In this document: piece by piece, positions 1 through 8,386 of the stretch
Layout of the letters: the number at the start of each line of letters is the position of its first letter
Position numbering within the stretch: the stretch's first letter is position 1
Assembly (NCBI GenBank): GCA_016210325.1
Contig: JACQUK010000071.1
Coordinates: 1-41,102 of the forward strand
Origin: Chloroflexota bacterium
GTDB lineage: Bacteria > Chloroflexota > Dehalococcoidia > Lucifugimonadales > HRBIN23
Reading direction: 5' to 3'
DNA: 41,102 nt
Position numbers and translations under genes: made by a program
The notes under the pieces: generated by a model
The model's database searches: none
The model's input: only the letters and a program-made list of their open reading frames with translations
Told to the model about the DNA's origin: nothing

Positions 1-75
1 CAATCTGGGATGGGGCCCACCCCTCCAGGTTGCTTCGTCCTCCGGCAAGCCGGAGTCCTCGCAACGACAAATTGT
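1..75. repeat. Palindromic repeat remnant
   Basis: This gene-free stretch contains a CTCCGGC/GCCGGAG hairpin (about 50-66 of the palindrome region) followed by TCGCAACGAC. The same TCGCAACGA word, in the same kind of palindrome, recurs at 9760-9796, so I read this as a copy of a dispersed palindromic repeat. The rest of 1-134 shows no gene. Confidence 0.45.
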
Positions 76-134
76 AAGCGTATTTCGGAAACGGGACACT
101 AGCCTGAGAGGACAGAGGTCCCACCGCCAACAAC

Positions 135-173
135 AAAAAAGCAGGGAGCGGAAGGTGGCGCCCGCTCCCTGCT
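135..173 (-). terminator. Rho-independent terminator of the Met/Gly-repeat gene
   Basis: Read on the minus strand there is a 12-bp stem, AGCAGGGAGCGG paired with CCGCTCCCTGCT, followed by a run of six T residues. It lies just past the stop codon of the gene ending at 197. Confidence 0.85.
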
Positions 174-196
174 TTACGCTAGGGGAGGGTAAAGTC

Positions 197-1114
197 TTAG
201 GAAGCCGCGGCTGGCTGCGGTGCCGGTCCAAGGTCATGGATGCGAAGGCCAACGGCTGGGTCCGCAGAGAAGTCCCGCTTCAGGCCCTGGACCTGGACCC
301 GGTCGCCCACCGCGATGGCTGTCTGGCCTTCCTGCTTGAACGTCGTCTTGGTGGCATCGGTCAGAGAGAACGTGACCTCGTCGCCACGAGGGGTTGTCAG
401 GGTGAGGGATGTGTCTGTCACCGCCATCACCTCGCCGCGGGCCGCCACCCGGTGGAAGCCGACGGGTGCGATGACTACCCGGCGGGCTGATACAACGCCG
501 TTCTCCCTGGGCCCCAGGACTGCCACGATGTCGCCCACCTCGATATCGGCGAGGGTGGCTTCCTGCTGGAAGGGATCGAAGAGCTTGGTGTCTTCGGATA
601 CGTTGACGGTCACCGCCTGGCCGTCGCGGGTGATGCCCGCAAAGGAGTCCTGGGCTACGGAAGTTACCTTGACCATAGCTCCGAGCTGGCGGGCGTGGTC
701 GGCGCGGTTGCCATGACCCCGGGCCTCCGGACCATGCCCGCGGCCCATGCCGCGCACATCCCCAGGGGCGTCCATCATGCCTTGGCCGTCCATCATGCCT
801 TGGCCGTCCATCATGCCTTGGCCGTCCATCATACCTTGGCCACCCGTCATGCCTTGGCCACCCGTCATGCCCTGGCCACCCGTCATGCCTTGGCCACCCG
901 TCATGCCTTGGCCACCCGTCATGCCTTGGCCACCCATCATACCTTGGCCACCCGTCATCCCCATACCGCCGGCGCCCATGGCTCCCATGCGCTGGCCCAT
1001 GACGCCCCCATTGCCGCCGCCGTGGGCGAGGGCCGGCACCGCCACCAGGGCCAAGACAGTCACCAGCGCCGCCAGCAAGCCAATGTACCACCAGCTCCTG
1101 CGTCCCATGCTCAT
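197..1114 (-). CDS. Secreted Met/Gly-repeat protein with DUF5666-like domains
   Basis: 305 residues. An N-terminal signal peptide or anchor (residues 8-30, Leu/Val/Ala-rich, ending near ALA) is followed by ten 6-residue repeats of the type [T/M][G/D]GQGM. Then comes a His/Gly-rich linker and two beta-rich stretches, about 140-215 and 220-290, that resemble DUF5666 (short OB-like domains, with phrases such as VGDIVAVLG and VGDRVQVQG). Spaced methionines can bind copper or silver ions in periplasmic proteins, so a metal-related extracytoplasmic role is possible but unproven. AGGAGGGA precedes two candidate starts, at 1114 and 1108. A strong terminator follows the gene. The neighbours give no functional hint. 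Confidence 0.75.
   Translation of the reverse strand: MSMGRRSWWYIGLLAALVTVLALVAVPALAHGGGNGGVMGQRMGAMGAGGMGMTGGQGMMGGQGMTGGQGMTGGQGMTGGQGMTGGQGMTGGQGMMDGQGMMDGQGMMDGQGMMDAPGDVRGMGRGHGPEARGHGNRADHARQLGAMVKVTSVAQDSFAGITRDGQAVTVNVSEDTKLFDPFQQEATLADIEVGDIVAVLGPRENGVVSARRVVIAPVGFHRVAARGEVMAVTDTSLTLTTPRGDEVTFSLTDATKTTFKQEGQTAIAVGDRVQVQGLKRDFSADPAVGLRIHDLGPAPQPAAAS
775..960. repeat. 18-bp in-frame tandem repeat (10 units)
   Basis: The word cttggcc (once cctggcc) returns every 18 bp at 781, 799, 817, 835 and onwards to 943. It encodes the [T/M][G/D]GQGM units. Three or so units carry Asp and the rest Gly, so two sub-blocks have expanded separately. Such an array is prone to slippage and copy-number change. 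Confidence 0.9.
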
Positions 1115-1208
1115 TCCCTCCTAGTCGTCGGCATCTGCATTCACCCTCCCCATGAAAAGAAAACGTCTGGCGGCGTGAAAAGTTAGGCCGAAACAGCCTG
1201 GGGAACGC

Positions 1209-1335
1209 TAGGTTCTGTTGACATTCCCCGCTCACCCTGAGGCTCTCGAAGGAGAGCGGACCCGACCAGGCTCCCGCTCATGGTTCGACTGGCTCACCAC
1301 GAGCGGGAGAAACGGCAGGATGTCAACAGAACCTA
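1209..1335. mobile_element. MITE-like element with 16-bp perfect inverted ends
   Basis: TAGGTTCTGTTGACAT at 1209-1224 is matched exactly by its reverse complement at 1320-1335. The ends close on TA, as in IS630/Tc1-type TA target duplications. Two nested hairpins fill the inside: CCGCTC/GAGCGG (1228-1259) and CTCCCGCTC/GAGCGGGAG. There is no coding capacity. The right end overlaps the stop codon of the neighbouring amidohydrolase. Confidence 0.75.
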
Positions 1336-2259
1336 CCCCAGCCGCAGGATGCGCTGGGCATTGTCGCGGAGGAGGGCGCTCCGCTCATCATCCCGTAGGG
1401 GGAGCCGCGCGATGCGGGCCACCTCGGGCACGGGGTCGCGCCAGGGCCAGTCGCTGCCGTAGACCACCCGGTCTATTCCCAGGTCGCGGAACAGCGCCAC
1501 CAGCTCGTCATCCGAGAGGTCGCCTGGGCCTGGGGAGCCAGGTACCAGGCCACAGCAGTCGAAGGCCGCCTGGGGAAACTCCCTGGCCAGCGCCACCGCC
1601 TCCTGGAAGTAGGGTCGGCCTCCAGCGTGCGCCAGGACCAACTGTAGGCGGGGGAACTCCCGCAGCACCTCGGCTGCTAGACCCGGGCGCACCTCCGGCA
1701 CATCCCCGCCCTGGAAGGGGCCTGTATGCGGATAGACGGCCATCCCAAGCTCCTGGGCGGCGCGGTAGGCAGGCCACAGCCTGCGGTCATTGAGGGGAAG
1801 CCGCTGCACAAAGGTGTGGAGCTTGACGCCCCGTGCGCCCTGGGCGTGGCAACGCTCTACCTCCTGCGCCATGCCCTCTGGACCCAGCACGGGGTCAATG
1901 CCGATGTAGGCAATCAGGCCCAGGTGTTCCCGGGCCACCTGACACGTCCAGTCGTTGCGCCGTTGCACCCGGCCCACCATGGCCCCTCGGGCCTCTTCTT
2001 CCACCTCCCGGCGCTGCGACGGAGTGAGGTCTGGGGCCAGCCGCGCTCTGGCGGCGGCTAGCATGTCGGCCACCGGGGTGAAGTTGAGCATGACAGCGTG
2101 GGCCGCCCCGCTGCGGTGCATCAGGGCCAGCAGCTCCTCTACCACGCCGGTGTAGCCCGGCACCCTGGGCGCACCGCCCATGGCCTGCACGCCCTGCGCG
2201 GAGGAGCGGTGCGTGTGCACGTGGGTATCAATGTAGGAATAGGCAAGCGCCACACACAC
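1333..2259 (-). CDS. Amidohydrolase family 2 (ACMSD-like) metal-dependent hydrolase
   Basis: 308 residues, a normal length for the PF04909 amidohydrolase family, a TIM-barrel fold. Metal-ligand landmarks are visible: DTHVHTH near residues 11-17, GVKLHTF in the middle, YPHTG, LAHAGG and a C-terminal GSDWPW, whose Asp would be the conserved catalytic or metal Asp. Members hydrolyse or decarboxylate small cyclic or aromatic acids; the substrate cannot be told here. Translation probably starts at GTG 2259 or GTG 2253, just behind AAGGGGGT. The stop codon TAG is made of the TA target site and the last bases of the MITE-like element at 1209-1335, yet the protein ends in the normal NAxRIL context, so little or nothing is lost. 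Confidence 0.85.
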   Translation of the reverse strand: MCVALAYSYIDTHVHTHRSSAQGVQAMGGAPRVPGYTGVVEELLALMHRSGAAHAVMLNFTPVADMLAAARARLAPDLTPSQRREVEEEARGAMVGRVQRRNDWTCQVAREHLGLIAYIGIDPVLGPEGMAQEVERCHAQGARGVKLHTFVQRLPLNDRRLWPAYRAAQELGMAVYPHTGPFQGGDVPEVRPGLAAEVLREFPRLQLVLAHAGGRPYFQEAVALAREFPQAAFDCCGLVPGSPGPGDLSDDELVALFRDLGIDRVVYGSDWPWRDPVPEVARIARLPLRDDERSALLRDNAQRILRLG

Positions 2260-2313
2260 CCCCTTGAGTGCTTAGTCCGAGAAACAAGTCCTTGTTGGCA
2301 GAGGGCTCCTACA

Positions 2314-2522
2314 CCGCAACCTTATGGTCATTGACCAATTACAACGACATCGGCGTCGCTGTCACTGCTGACACCTCATCCCCCCGACCCCCTTCTCCAG
2401 CAGGAGAAGGGGGTGAAAAGACGCTGGGGGACACCCCCAGACCCCCGGCAAGGGACCTGGGTCCCCTGGCACCCTCCTAAGGGGAATGTCACGGTATTTT
2501 GTCAATCACCATAAGGCTGCGG
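2314..2522. mobile_element. MITE-like element with 22-bp imperfect inverted ends
   Basis: CCGCAACCTTATGGTCATTGAC (22 bp, 2314-2335) matches the reverse complement of 2501-2522 at 20 of 22 positions. The interior holds three successive hairpins: 2388-2413, an 11-bp stem; 2424-2440, CTGGGGG/CCCCCAG; and 2452-2465, GGGACC/GGTCCC. It lies in the 427-bp gap upstream of the amidohydrolase. No coding sequence is visible. Confidence 0.65.
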
Positions 2523-2686
2523 CATGATGCCACCCCGTTTACGGGGCGGTCGAACAGCACCACTGAAAACAGCAACATAGTAGTCAGACTAGGCACTAGT
2601 CGGTCCCACTATCAACGGCAGAGAACCCCGCTCGCTTTTCAACACGCCCAGGGCGAGTGCATTCCATCAACGGGAACCGGTCGTTG
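2523..2686. other. Intergenic remainder with two small palindromes
   Basis: I see no gene here. A CCCCG/CGGGG hairpin lies near 2532-2545, and the palindrome GACTAG-gca-CTAGTC at 2587-2601 could be an operator or only repeat debris. Confidence 0.3.
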
Positions 2687-3850
2687 CTAGACCTTGTACC
2701 GCTGGAGCAGTTGGCGGGCGATGACGGTCCGCAGGATCTCGTTGGTGCCCTCGCCAATGATCATCAGGGGGGCGTCCCGGTAGTACCGCTCCAGGGGCAG
2801 GTCCTTGATGTAGCCGTAGCCGCCGTGGATGCGCATGGCATCCATGGCGATCTGGGCGCAGACCTCGCTGGCGTAGAGCTTCGCCATGCCGGTCTCCATG
2901 TCCACCCGCTCACCAGAGTCCTTTTTGCGGGCAGCATCGTAGGTCAGCAGGCGGGCCGCCTGGAGCTTGGTGTACATATCTGCCAGCATCAACTGGACGG
3001 CCTGGTGCTCGCCGATGGGGCGGCCAAAGGTCTTGCGCTGCTGGGCATACTTGACGGCCCGCTCGAAGGCAGCGGTCGCCACGCCTACTGCCCTGGCCGC
3101 GATGTTGATTCGCCCCGCTTCCAGGGCACTCATCACCTGGCGGAAGCCCTGGCCTTCGACGCCGCCCACCAGGTTGTCGGCCGGACAGCGGTAGTCCTGG
3201 AAAATGAGCTCCACGGTGTCAACGCCACGGTAGCCCAACTTGTCCAACTCCCGCCCCACGGAGAAACCCGCCCCCTTCTCGGCAATAAAGCAGCTTATGC
3301 CCCGGTGAGGAGGCGTGGCGTTGGGATTGGTCTTGGCCAGGAGGGCAACGGCGTGCCCGTTCATGCCGTTGGTGATGAACATCTTGGTCCCGTTGACCAC
3401 GTACTCCTCGCCATCGCGCCGGGCAACCGTGGTCATGGCCTGGTTATCGGTGCCGGCGTTGGGCTCCGTGAGGCCCAGGCCGCAGCGCATCTCCCCTCGG
3501 GCCATCCGGGGCAAGAAGCGGCGCTTCTGCTCCTCGGTGCCGTAGTTCCTCACGATGTAGGTCATGATGTGGTGGGTGCCCAGGGGGCCTGTCACCGCCA
3601 TCCACCCCTTGGCAACCTCCTCGAAGACCATGGCGAAGGTGGTGTAGTCCAGGTCCAGCCCACCATACTCCTCCGGCACGTTCATGCCGAAGAGACCCAT
3701 AGCCGCCATCTGGTCTATGAGCTCCTGGGGGTAGATATTGTCCCTCTCGTACTTCATGGAGAGGGGCTCCACCTCTTTCTGGACCCAGTCCCGCACCGTA
3801 GTCAGGATCTGGCTACGGGCCTCGCCCTTGGCGACGTCGTCCCTGGGCAT
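2687..3850 (-). CDS. Acyl-CoA dehydrogenase
   Basis: 387 residues, the standard length of the short/medium-chain acyl-CoA dehydrogenase family. These FAD enzymes oxidise an acyl-CoA to the trans-2-enoyl-CoA and pass electrons to ETF; etfB and etfA are at 17660-19509. Visible landmarks are the middle-domain GLTEPNAGTD (about 126-135), the C-terminal signature QRKTFGRPIGEHQAVQ (271-286), and GEGTNEI, where Glu367 aligns with the catalytic glutamate of medium-chain enzymes. The start ATG is preceded by GGAGG. The gene follows the VOC protein in the same direction, with a gap of about 70 bp. Acyl chain specificity cannot be assigned. Confidence 0.95.
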   Translation of the reverse strand: MPRDDVAKGEARSQILTTVRDWVQKEVEPLSMKYERDNIYPQELIDQMAAMGLFGMNVPEEYGGLDLDYTTFAMVFEEVAKGWMAVTGPLGTHHIMTYIVRNYGTEEQKRRFLPRMARGEMRCGLGLTEPNAGTDNQAMTTVARRDGEEYVVNGTKMFITNGMNGHAVALLAKTNPNATPPHRGISCFIAEKGAGFSVGRELDKLGYRGVDTVELIFQDYRCPADNLVGGVEGQGFRQVMSALEAGRINIAARAVGVATAAFERAVKYAQQRKTFGRPIGEHQAVQLMLADMYTKLQAARLLTYDAARKKDSGERVDMETGMAKLYASEVCAQIAMDAMRIHGGYGYIKDLPLERYYRDAPLMIIGEGTNEILRTVIARQLLQRYKV

Positions 3851-3917
3851 ATTGCTGACCTCCGGCGTGATATGGCCTGCTGCCCCCTCTGGGCATCACC
3901 AACGTGGCTGTAGAGAG

Positions 3918-4838
3918 TCAGGGCTTGGGATAGGGAATGGCCCCCGGCGGCCGGTTCCAGACCTCCAGGAGCGTCCCCAGGAAGCTCTTGGGGTGAATCC
4001 ACCCCGTGGCCCGCCGGCTCTGCTCGATGGGCGGGATAGCGCCGAGCTGCTGCATCCCAGCGGCCTTGGCCTTCTCGATAAACTGGTGGACGTTGGGGGC
4101 GTAGGGGCAGATGTGGTGATAGGCAGCGCCCAGCGGCGCCCGCTGCTCCACAAACTTGCCACTGCCGTATTCGGTGCCGATGGGGATACTTATCTCAATA
4201 ACCGTGCCACCAACCGGGAACTCGACCAGCTCCACCGGGTCGTAGGGACCAAGGCCTCGCTTGGTAGTGTCCCGGTTCATGCTCTTGTCCCAGGGGATGC
4301 CAAAAACATCCTCCCACAGGTGGCGGACCTGCTCCTTGTCCCGCGCTGCGATGCCGATGTGGGCCATGCCGGTCACCGTGCCATCGCCGCGATAGTGGGG
4401 GTGGACGTAGTAGCCTTCGTCTGGCACCACGCTGATGAGCAGCCCCAGCGTAGTCTTGGGGTCCAAGACGACGCTGCCAACACCGTCCCAGCCCTGGCGG
4501 TCCGGCAGTAGGGCGACCCCCTGCTGCCGCAGCCGACGTACATCACGGGCAAAGTCCGAGGTGGCCAGAGCGATGTGGTGCATGCCCCCCACACCGCGGC
4601 GCTCCTCCAGGAACTTGCCCAGCTCGCCCGAGGCGTCCTTTGGCTTCAGGGCCTCGATGAACATCTCGCCGATGGGGAAGTCCAGGGCCGTCGCATCCCC
4701 TGGGACAGTCCCGCGGCCACCCGGCAGAGGGCTTCGGTGCTCGTCCACCGCCAGCCCCAGGCCCCCGGTGTAGACACGCCGCGCCTCCTCCAGGTCACCC
4801 ACCACCATCCCCACGTGGTGCACCCTCGTGAAGGTCAT
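3918..4838 (-). CDS. Two-domain VOC (glyoxalase/epimerase-like) protein
   Basis: 306 residues forming two vicinal-oxygen-chelate modules, about 5-125 and 148-290. The first begins RVHHVGMVVGDLEEA and continues GMHHIALAT, much like methylmalonyl-CoA epimerase. The second begins MAHIGIAARDKEQ. Histidines and glutamates in these strands would hold a divalent metal. Because it lies between argG and an acyl-CoA dehydrogenase, a CoA-thioester epimerase or isomerase role is plausible, but dioxygenases and lyases share the fold. GAGGAGG precedes the ATG. Confidence 0.85.
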   Translation of the reverse strand: MTFTRVHHVGMVVGDLEEARRVYTGGLGLAVDEHRSPLPGGRGTVPGDATALDFPIGEMFIEALKPKDASGELGKFLEERRGVGGMHHIALATSDFARDVRRLRQQGVALLPDRQGWDGVGSVVLDPKTTLGLLISVVPDEGYYVHPHYRGDGTVTGMAHIGIAARDKEQVRHLWEDVFGIPWDKSMNRDTTKRGLGPYDPVELVEFPVGGTVIEISIPIGTEYGSGKFVEQRAPLGAAYHHICPYAPNVHQFIEKAKAAGMQQLGAIPPIEQSRRATGWIHPKSFLGTLLEVWNRPPGAIPYPKP

Positions 4839-4874
4839 AGCACCCTCCTCAACCTAGTGTTGGGTAGGCTCCCC

Positions 4875-6083
4875 TTACTTGGTCTTGGGGCCCAACTGCA
4901 CCTGGGTCTGGGTCCTGACTGGGAGGCCGTACACCTTGATGAACCCCTCCGCCGCCCGGTGATCGAACTGGTCTCCGGCCCCGTAGGTGGCCAGTGCCAT
5001 CTGATAGAGGGCATGGGGTGACTTGCGGCCCGCCACCACGCAGGCGCCCCTGTGGAGACGCACCCGCACCGCGCCGCTGACGAAGCGCTGGGTGCTCTGC
5101 ACAAAGGCGTTGAGGTCTTCCCTCAAAGCGGTAAACCAGAGGCCATTGTAGACCAGGTCGGCGTACTGCTGGGCCAGCAAGTCCTTGAGGCGGACCTGCT
5201 CCTTGCTGAGCGTCAACGTCTCCAGCGCGCGGTGGGCCGCGTGGAGCACCGTGGCCGCCGGCGCCTCGTACACCTCCCGGGACTTGATGCCCACCAGGCG
5301 GTTCTCCACATGGTCAACGCGCCCCACGCCGCATTCCCCCGCGACGCGGTTCAGGTGGAGGACAAGGGCGACCCCCTCCATCTCCTCGCCGTTCAGGGCT
5401 ATAGGGACACCGTTGCGGAACTCAATCTCCAGGTAGATGGGCTTCTCGGGCGTCTTGTCCACCGGGCGGGTCCAGGCGAAAGCCGCTTCAGGGGGTTCGC
5501 CCCAGGGGTCCTCCAGGTCCTCGCCCTCAATGGAGCGTCCCCAGAGGTTCTCGTCCACCGAATAGGTCCGGCCCGCGGACTCAGGGACCGGGATCCCCCG
5601 GGCCCGGGCGTACTCCTTCTCCTCGTCCCTGCTCATCCCCCACAGGCGGGCCGGCGCAATCACTTCGAGTTGCGGCGCCAAGGCGATGGTGCTGACGTCG
5701 AACCGCACCTGGTCGTTGCCCTTGCCCGTGCAGCCGTGGGCCACGGCGTAGGCCCCCTCCGCCAGGGCCACGCGCACCTGGTGCCGTGCGATAAGGGGGC
5801 GCGCCAGGGCCGTGGCCAGGGGGTATACCCCCTCATAGATGGCCCCAGCCTGGAGGGCCGGCCACACGAACTCCTGCGCAAACTCTTGCTTGGCATCCAC
5901 CACCATGGCCTTGGCCGCGCCGCTCTTGAGGGCCTTCTGGCGCACGGCGCTCAAGTCGCGCTCCTGCCCCACGTCCAATGTAAGGGCGATGACGTCGGCG
6001 GTGTAGCGCTCCCTCAGCCACGGGATAGCGACCGACGTGTCCAGGCCTCCGCTATAGGCAAGCACAATTTTCTTGGTTGGCAT
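4875..6083 (-). CDS. argG: Argininosuccinate synthase
   Basis: 402 residues, full length for ArgG. The enzyme joins citrulline and aspartate with ATP to make argininosuccinate, the penultimate step of arginine synthesis. The PP-motif YSGGLDTS (residues 9-16) binds ATP. Further family landmarks are AHGCTGKGNDQVRF (about 113-126), YSVDENLWGRSIEG and GIKSREVYEAPAA. A GAGGAG ribosome site lies before the ATG. The gene is last of the arginine group argJ-argB-argD-argG, 84 bp after argD. argH, argF and argC are not in the window. Confidence 0.98.
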   Translation of the reverse strand: MPTKKIVLAYSGGLDTSVAIPWLRERYTADVIALTLDVGQERDLSAVRQKALKSGAAKAMVVDAKQEFAQEFVWPALQAGAIYEGVYPLATALARPLIARHQVRVALAEGAYAVAHGCTGKGNDQVRFDVSTIALAPQLEVIAPARLWGMSRDEEKEYARARGIPVPESAGRTYSVDENLWGRSIEGEDLEDPWGEPPEAAFAWTRPVDKTPEKPIYLEIEFRNGVPIALNGEEMEGVALVLHLNRVAGECGVGRVDHVENRLVGIKSREVYEAPAATVLHAAHRALETLTLSKEQVRLKDLLAQQYADLVYNGLWFTALREDLNAFVQSTQRFVSGAVRVRLHRGACVVAGRKSPHALYQMALATYGAGDQFDHRAAEGFIKVYGLPVRTQTQVQLGPKTK

Positions 6084-6167
6084 GGCGCTCTCCTCAACAC
6101 AGCTCTGGTCTGGCGGGCATCAACAGCGTACCATCCGCAGCACCCTTGTCCTGGGCCGCGGGCTGGG

Positions 6168-7367
6168 CTAGCCTTTTGCTTGTAGCACCTTGGTCAGGCC
6201 TCGCTCAAAGCGCGCGGCCCCCTCGTCCGCCTCCGCTGCTGTCAGCGTCAGGGGTGGCATGAAGCGGACCGTGTTGGGGCGCACCGCGTTCAGCAGCACC
6301 CCTTCCTGGTTGCAGGCCCCAACGACGTCCCCCGCAATATCCTGGTAGAGCTCCACGGCCATCAGCAGACCAACGCCCCGCACCTCGCGCACCGCCGTCT
6401 CGTGGCGGGCCTTCACCTGCTCCAGCGCCTGGGACAGGCGCTGGCCCATCCTGCGGGCGTGGTCAGGGACCTTCTGCTCAATGAGCACCCGCGTGGCAGC
6501 ATAGGCAGCAGCGGTCGCCAGGGGGTTGCCACCGAAGGTCGTGCCGTGGTCACCCGGCTGGAAAACGTCGGCCTTCTGGTTACACAGGAACGCACCGATG
6601 GCGACGCCCCCGCCGAGCCCCTTCGCCAGGGCAAGGATGTCAGGCTTCACGCCAAAGTATTGGAAGCCAAACAGGGTGCCCAGGCGCCCCATCCCTGTCT
6701 GGACCTCATCGAAGACGAGCAGCACGTTCTTCTGGTCGCACCAGGCCCGCAGCCCTTGCAGGTACTCCCGGGACATGGCGCGGACGCCCCCTTCGCCCTG
6801 CACCGGCTCCAGCAGGACTGCGCAGGTCTTGCCATTGCTGGCGCGCTTCACCGCCTCCAGGTCGTTGGCTGGCACCTGCACAAAGCCAGGGGTCAACGGC
6901 GTGAAGGGGTCCGAGTAGTGCGGGTTGCCAGTAGCCGTGATGGCAGTCAAGGTGCGGCCATGAAAGGCATTCTGGAGAGTGATGATCTCGTAGGCACCGT
7001 TGAGGGCTGATTTGCCGAACTTGCGGGCCAGCTTGATGGCGCCTTCGATGGCCTCGGCACCGCTGTTGCAGAAGAAGACCCTACTCAGACCGCTCTGCTC
7101 CACCAGTAGCTTGGCTAGCTTGAGCTGCGGCACGGTGTAGAACTGGTTGGAGGCCACCATCAACGTGGCGGCCTGCTCCTGAATAGCCTTCACCACCTCC
7201 GGATGGCAGTGGCCCAGGTTGTTGACTGCCCATCCTGCTACGAAGTCCAGGTACTCTTTGCCATCCTCGTCCCAGACCTTGGTGCCCTGCCCCCGCACAA
7301 TGACCACTGGCTGGCGGCGGGCACACTGCATGTAGTACTGCTTCTCAACATCAGTCCACTGGCTCAC
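6168..7367 (-). CDS. argD: Acetylornithine aminotransferase
   Basis: 399 residues from GTG 7367, chosen because GAGGAGGGG lies a few bases upstream and because the resulting N-terminus (EKQYYMQ, then VVIVRGQGTKVWDEDGKEYLD) matches class III ArgD proteins; an upstream GTG at 7406 would add 13 residues. The PLP enzyme converts N-acetylglutamate semialdehyde to N-acetylornithine. The PLP lysine is K249 in LALAKGLGGG, the PLP-contacting Asp is in LLVFDEVQTGMGR, and NSGAEAIEGAIKLAR (101-115) is the phosphate-binding region. It lies between argB and argG on the same strand. Confidence 0.97.
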   Translation of the reverse strand: MSQWTDVEKQYYMQCARRQPVVIVRGQGTKVWDEDGKEYLDFVAGWAVNNLGHCHPEVVKAIQEQAATLMVASNQFYTVPQLKLAKLLVEQSGLSRVFFCNSGAEAIEGAIKLARKFGKSALNGAYEIITLQNAFHGRTLTAITATGNPHYSDPFTPLTPGFVQVPANDLEAVKRASNGKTCAVLLEPVQGEGGVRAMSREYLQGLRAWCDQKNVLLVFDEVQTGMGRLGTLFGFQYFGVKPDILALAKGLGGGVAIGAFLCNQKADVFQPGDHGTTFGGNPLATAAAYAATRVLIEQKVPDHARRMGQRLSQALEQVKARHETAVREVRGVGLLMAVELYQDIAGDVVGACNQEGVLLNAVRPNTVRFMPPLTLTAAEADEGAARFERGLTKVLQAKG

Positions 7368-7465
7368 GGGACCCCTCCTCTGCACGGCTTCGGGGATATA
7401 GTACACCCTCCCGCTTGCCGGTTCCTCACTGTGGCGGTGCCAACATCAGCGTGTCCGGAGTAGCC

Positions 7466-8296
7466 CTATCCGACTCTGGTCCCCTGAAGGCGCCCGTCAA
7501 AGCACTCCTGTAGGGCGTGGGGCTTGCGCCCATCCACGATCTGGGCAAAGGCCACCCTCGGTAGGGCATAGAGGCACGCCTCTACCTTGGGGATCATGCC
7601 TCCTGCCACCACGCCGCTCTGGATCAGGGCACGAGCCTGCTCGGGCAGAAGGCGGGGGATGAGCCGTCGCGAGGTGTCCAGGATCCCATCCACATCGGTC
7701 AAGAAAAGAAGGCGCTGGGCACCCTGGGCGCGGGCCTGCGCCCCCGCGGCGGTGACGCCTTTTATTTTGAGCTGGCGGCGGCCCACGTCGGCGCCGACGG
7801 GGGCCAGTGCCACCGGGGCAACGACTGGGACGTACCCTAGCTTCAGCATCGCCTGCACCGTCCCGGGGTCCACCGTGGCCACCTCGCCCACCAGGCCAAG
7901 CTCCGGGTCCAGCACCCGGCCCTGGAACAGTGCCCCATCGGCCCCGGAGAGCCCCACCGCGGGGGTCCCCAGCGCTTGGAGCGACGCCACGAGCTGCTTG
8001 TTGACCAGCCCGGCCAGGACTGCCACCACGACTTCGAGGGTAGCGGCATCCGTCACGCGAAGGCCGCGGACAAAGCGCGGCATGGCCCCGGTGCGCTCCA
8101 TCCACTGGGAGATGACCTTGCCGCCGCCGTGGACGATGACCGGGAGCACGCCACGACGGCGGAGTGCCGCCACATCCTCCAGGGTGGTATCCCCCGACCC
8201 TAGCGTGCTCCCCCCGATTTTAATGACGATGGGCGCCGGCTCACTGGCGTTGTTGCTCACGTCTTGCTCGCTTGGTCCACTCAGGTATTCTGTCAC
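7466..8296 (-). CDS. argB: Acetylglutamate kinase
   Basis: 276 residues of the amino-acid kinase fold. It phosphorylates N-acetylglutamate with ATP, the second step of arginine synthesis. Visible motifs are IVIKIGGS (23-30, phosphate-contacting lysine), VIVHGGGK (53-60), the VGLSGADG loop, and LFLTDVDGIL for nucleotide binding. The start is uncertain: GTG 8296 has only a weak ribosome site, and a GTG slightly downstream (at VSNNASEP) is possible. The N-terminal extension is short, so arginine feedback control cannot be judged. Just downstream of argJ, same strand. Confidence 0.96.
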   Translation of the reverse strand: MTEYLSGPSEQDVSNNASEPAPIVIKIGGSTLGSGDTTLEDVAALRRRGVLPVIVHGGGKVISQWMERTGAMPRFVRGLRVTDAATLEVVVAVLAGLVNKQLVASLQALGTPAVGLSGADGALFQGRVLDPELGLVGEVATVDPGTVQAMLKLGYVPVVAPVALAPVGADVGRRQLKIKGVTAAGAQARAQGAQRLLFLTDVDGILDTSRRLIPRLLPEQARALIQSGVVAGGMIPKVEACLYALPRVAFAQIVDGRKPHALQECFDGRLQGTRVG

Positions 8297-8386
8297 CCTG
8301 GCCGCATCTGACGCTAGTCAGTCTGCCCATACAGTAGGCGAAGTGCGTCCAGCCGCAGTCGCTCCCAGAGGCCACCCCGGGGCGGC

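Noticed and set aside
775-960. Possible CRISPR or satellite array
   Set aside because: Units are 18 bp with no spacers and keep the reading frame of a secreted protein.
234-1235. Alternative minus-strand frame through the 18-bp repeat, rich in His, Arg and Gly
   Set aside because: The repeat keeps any frame open. The chosen frame has a signal peptide, ribosome site and DUF5666-like strands.
2657-3913. Open frame of 418 codons opposite the acyl-CoA dehydrogenase
   Set aside because: Antisense shadow; the dehydrogenase on the other strand has its full signature and a ribosome site.
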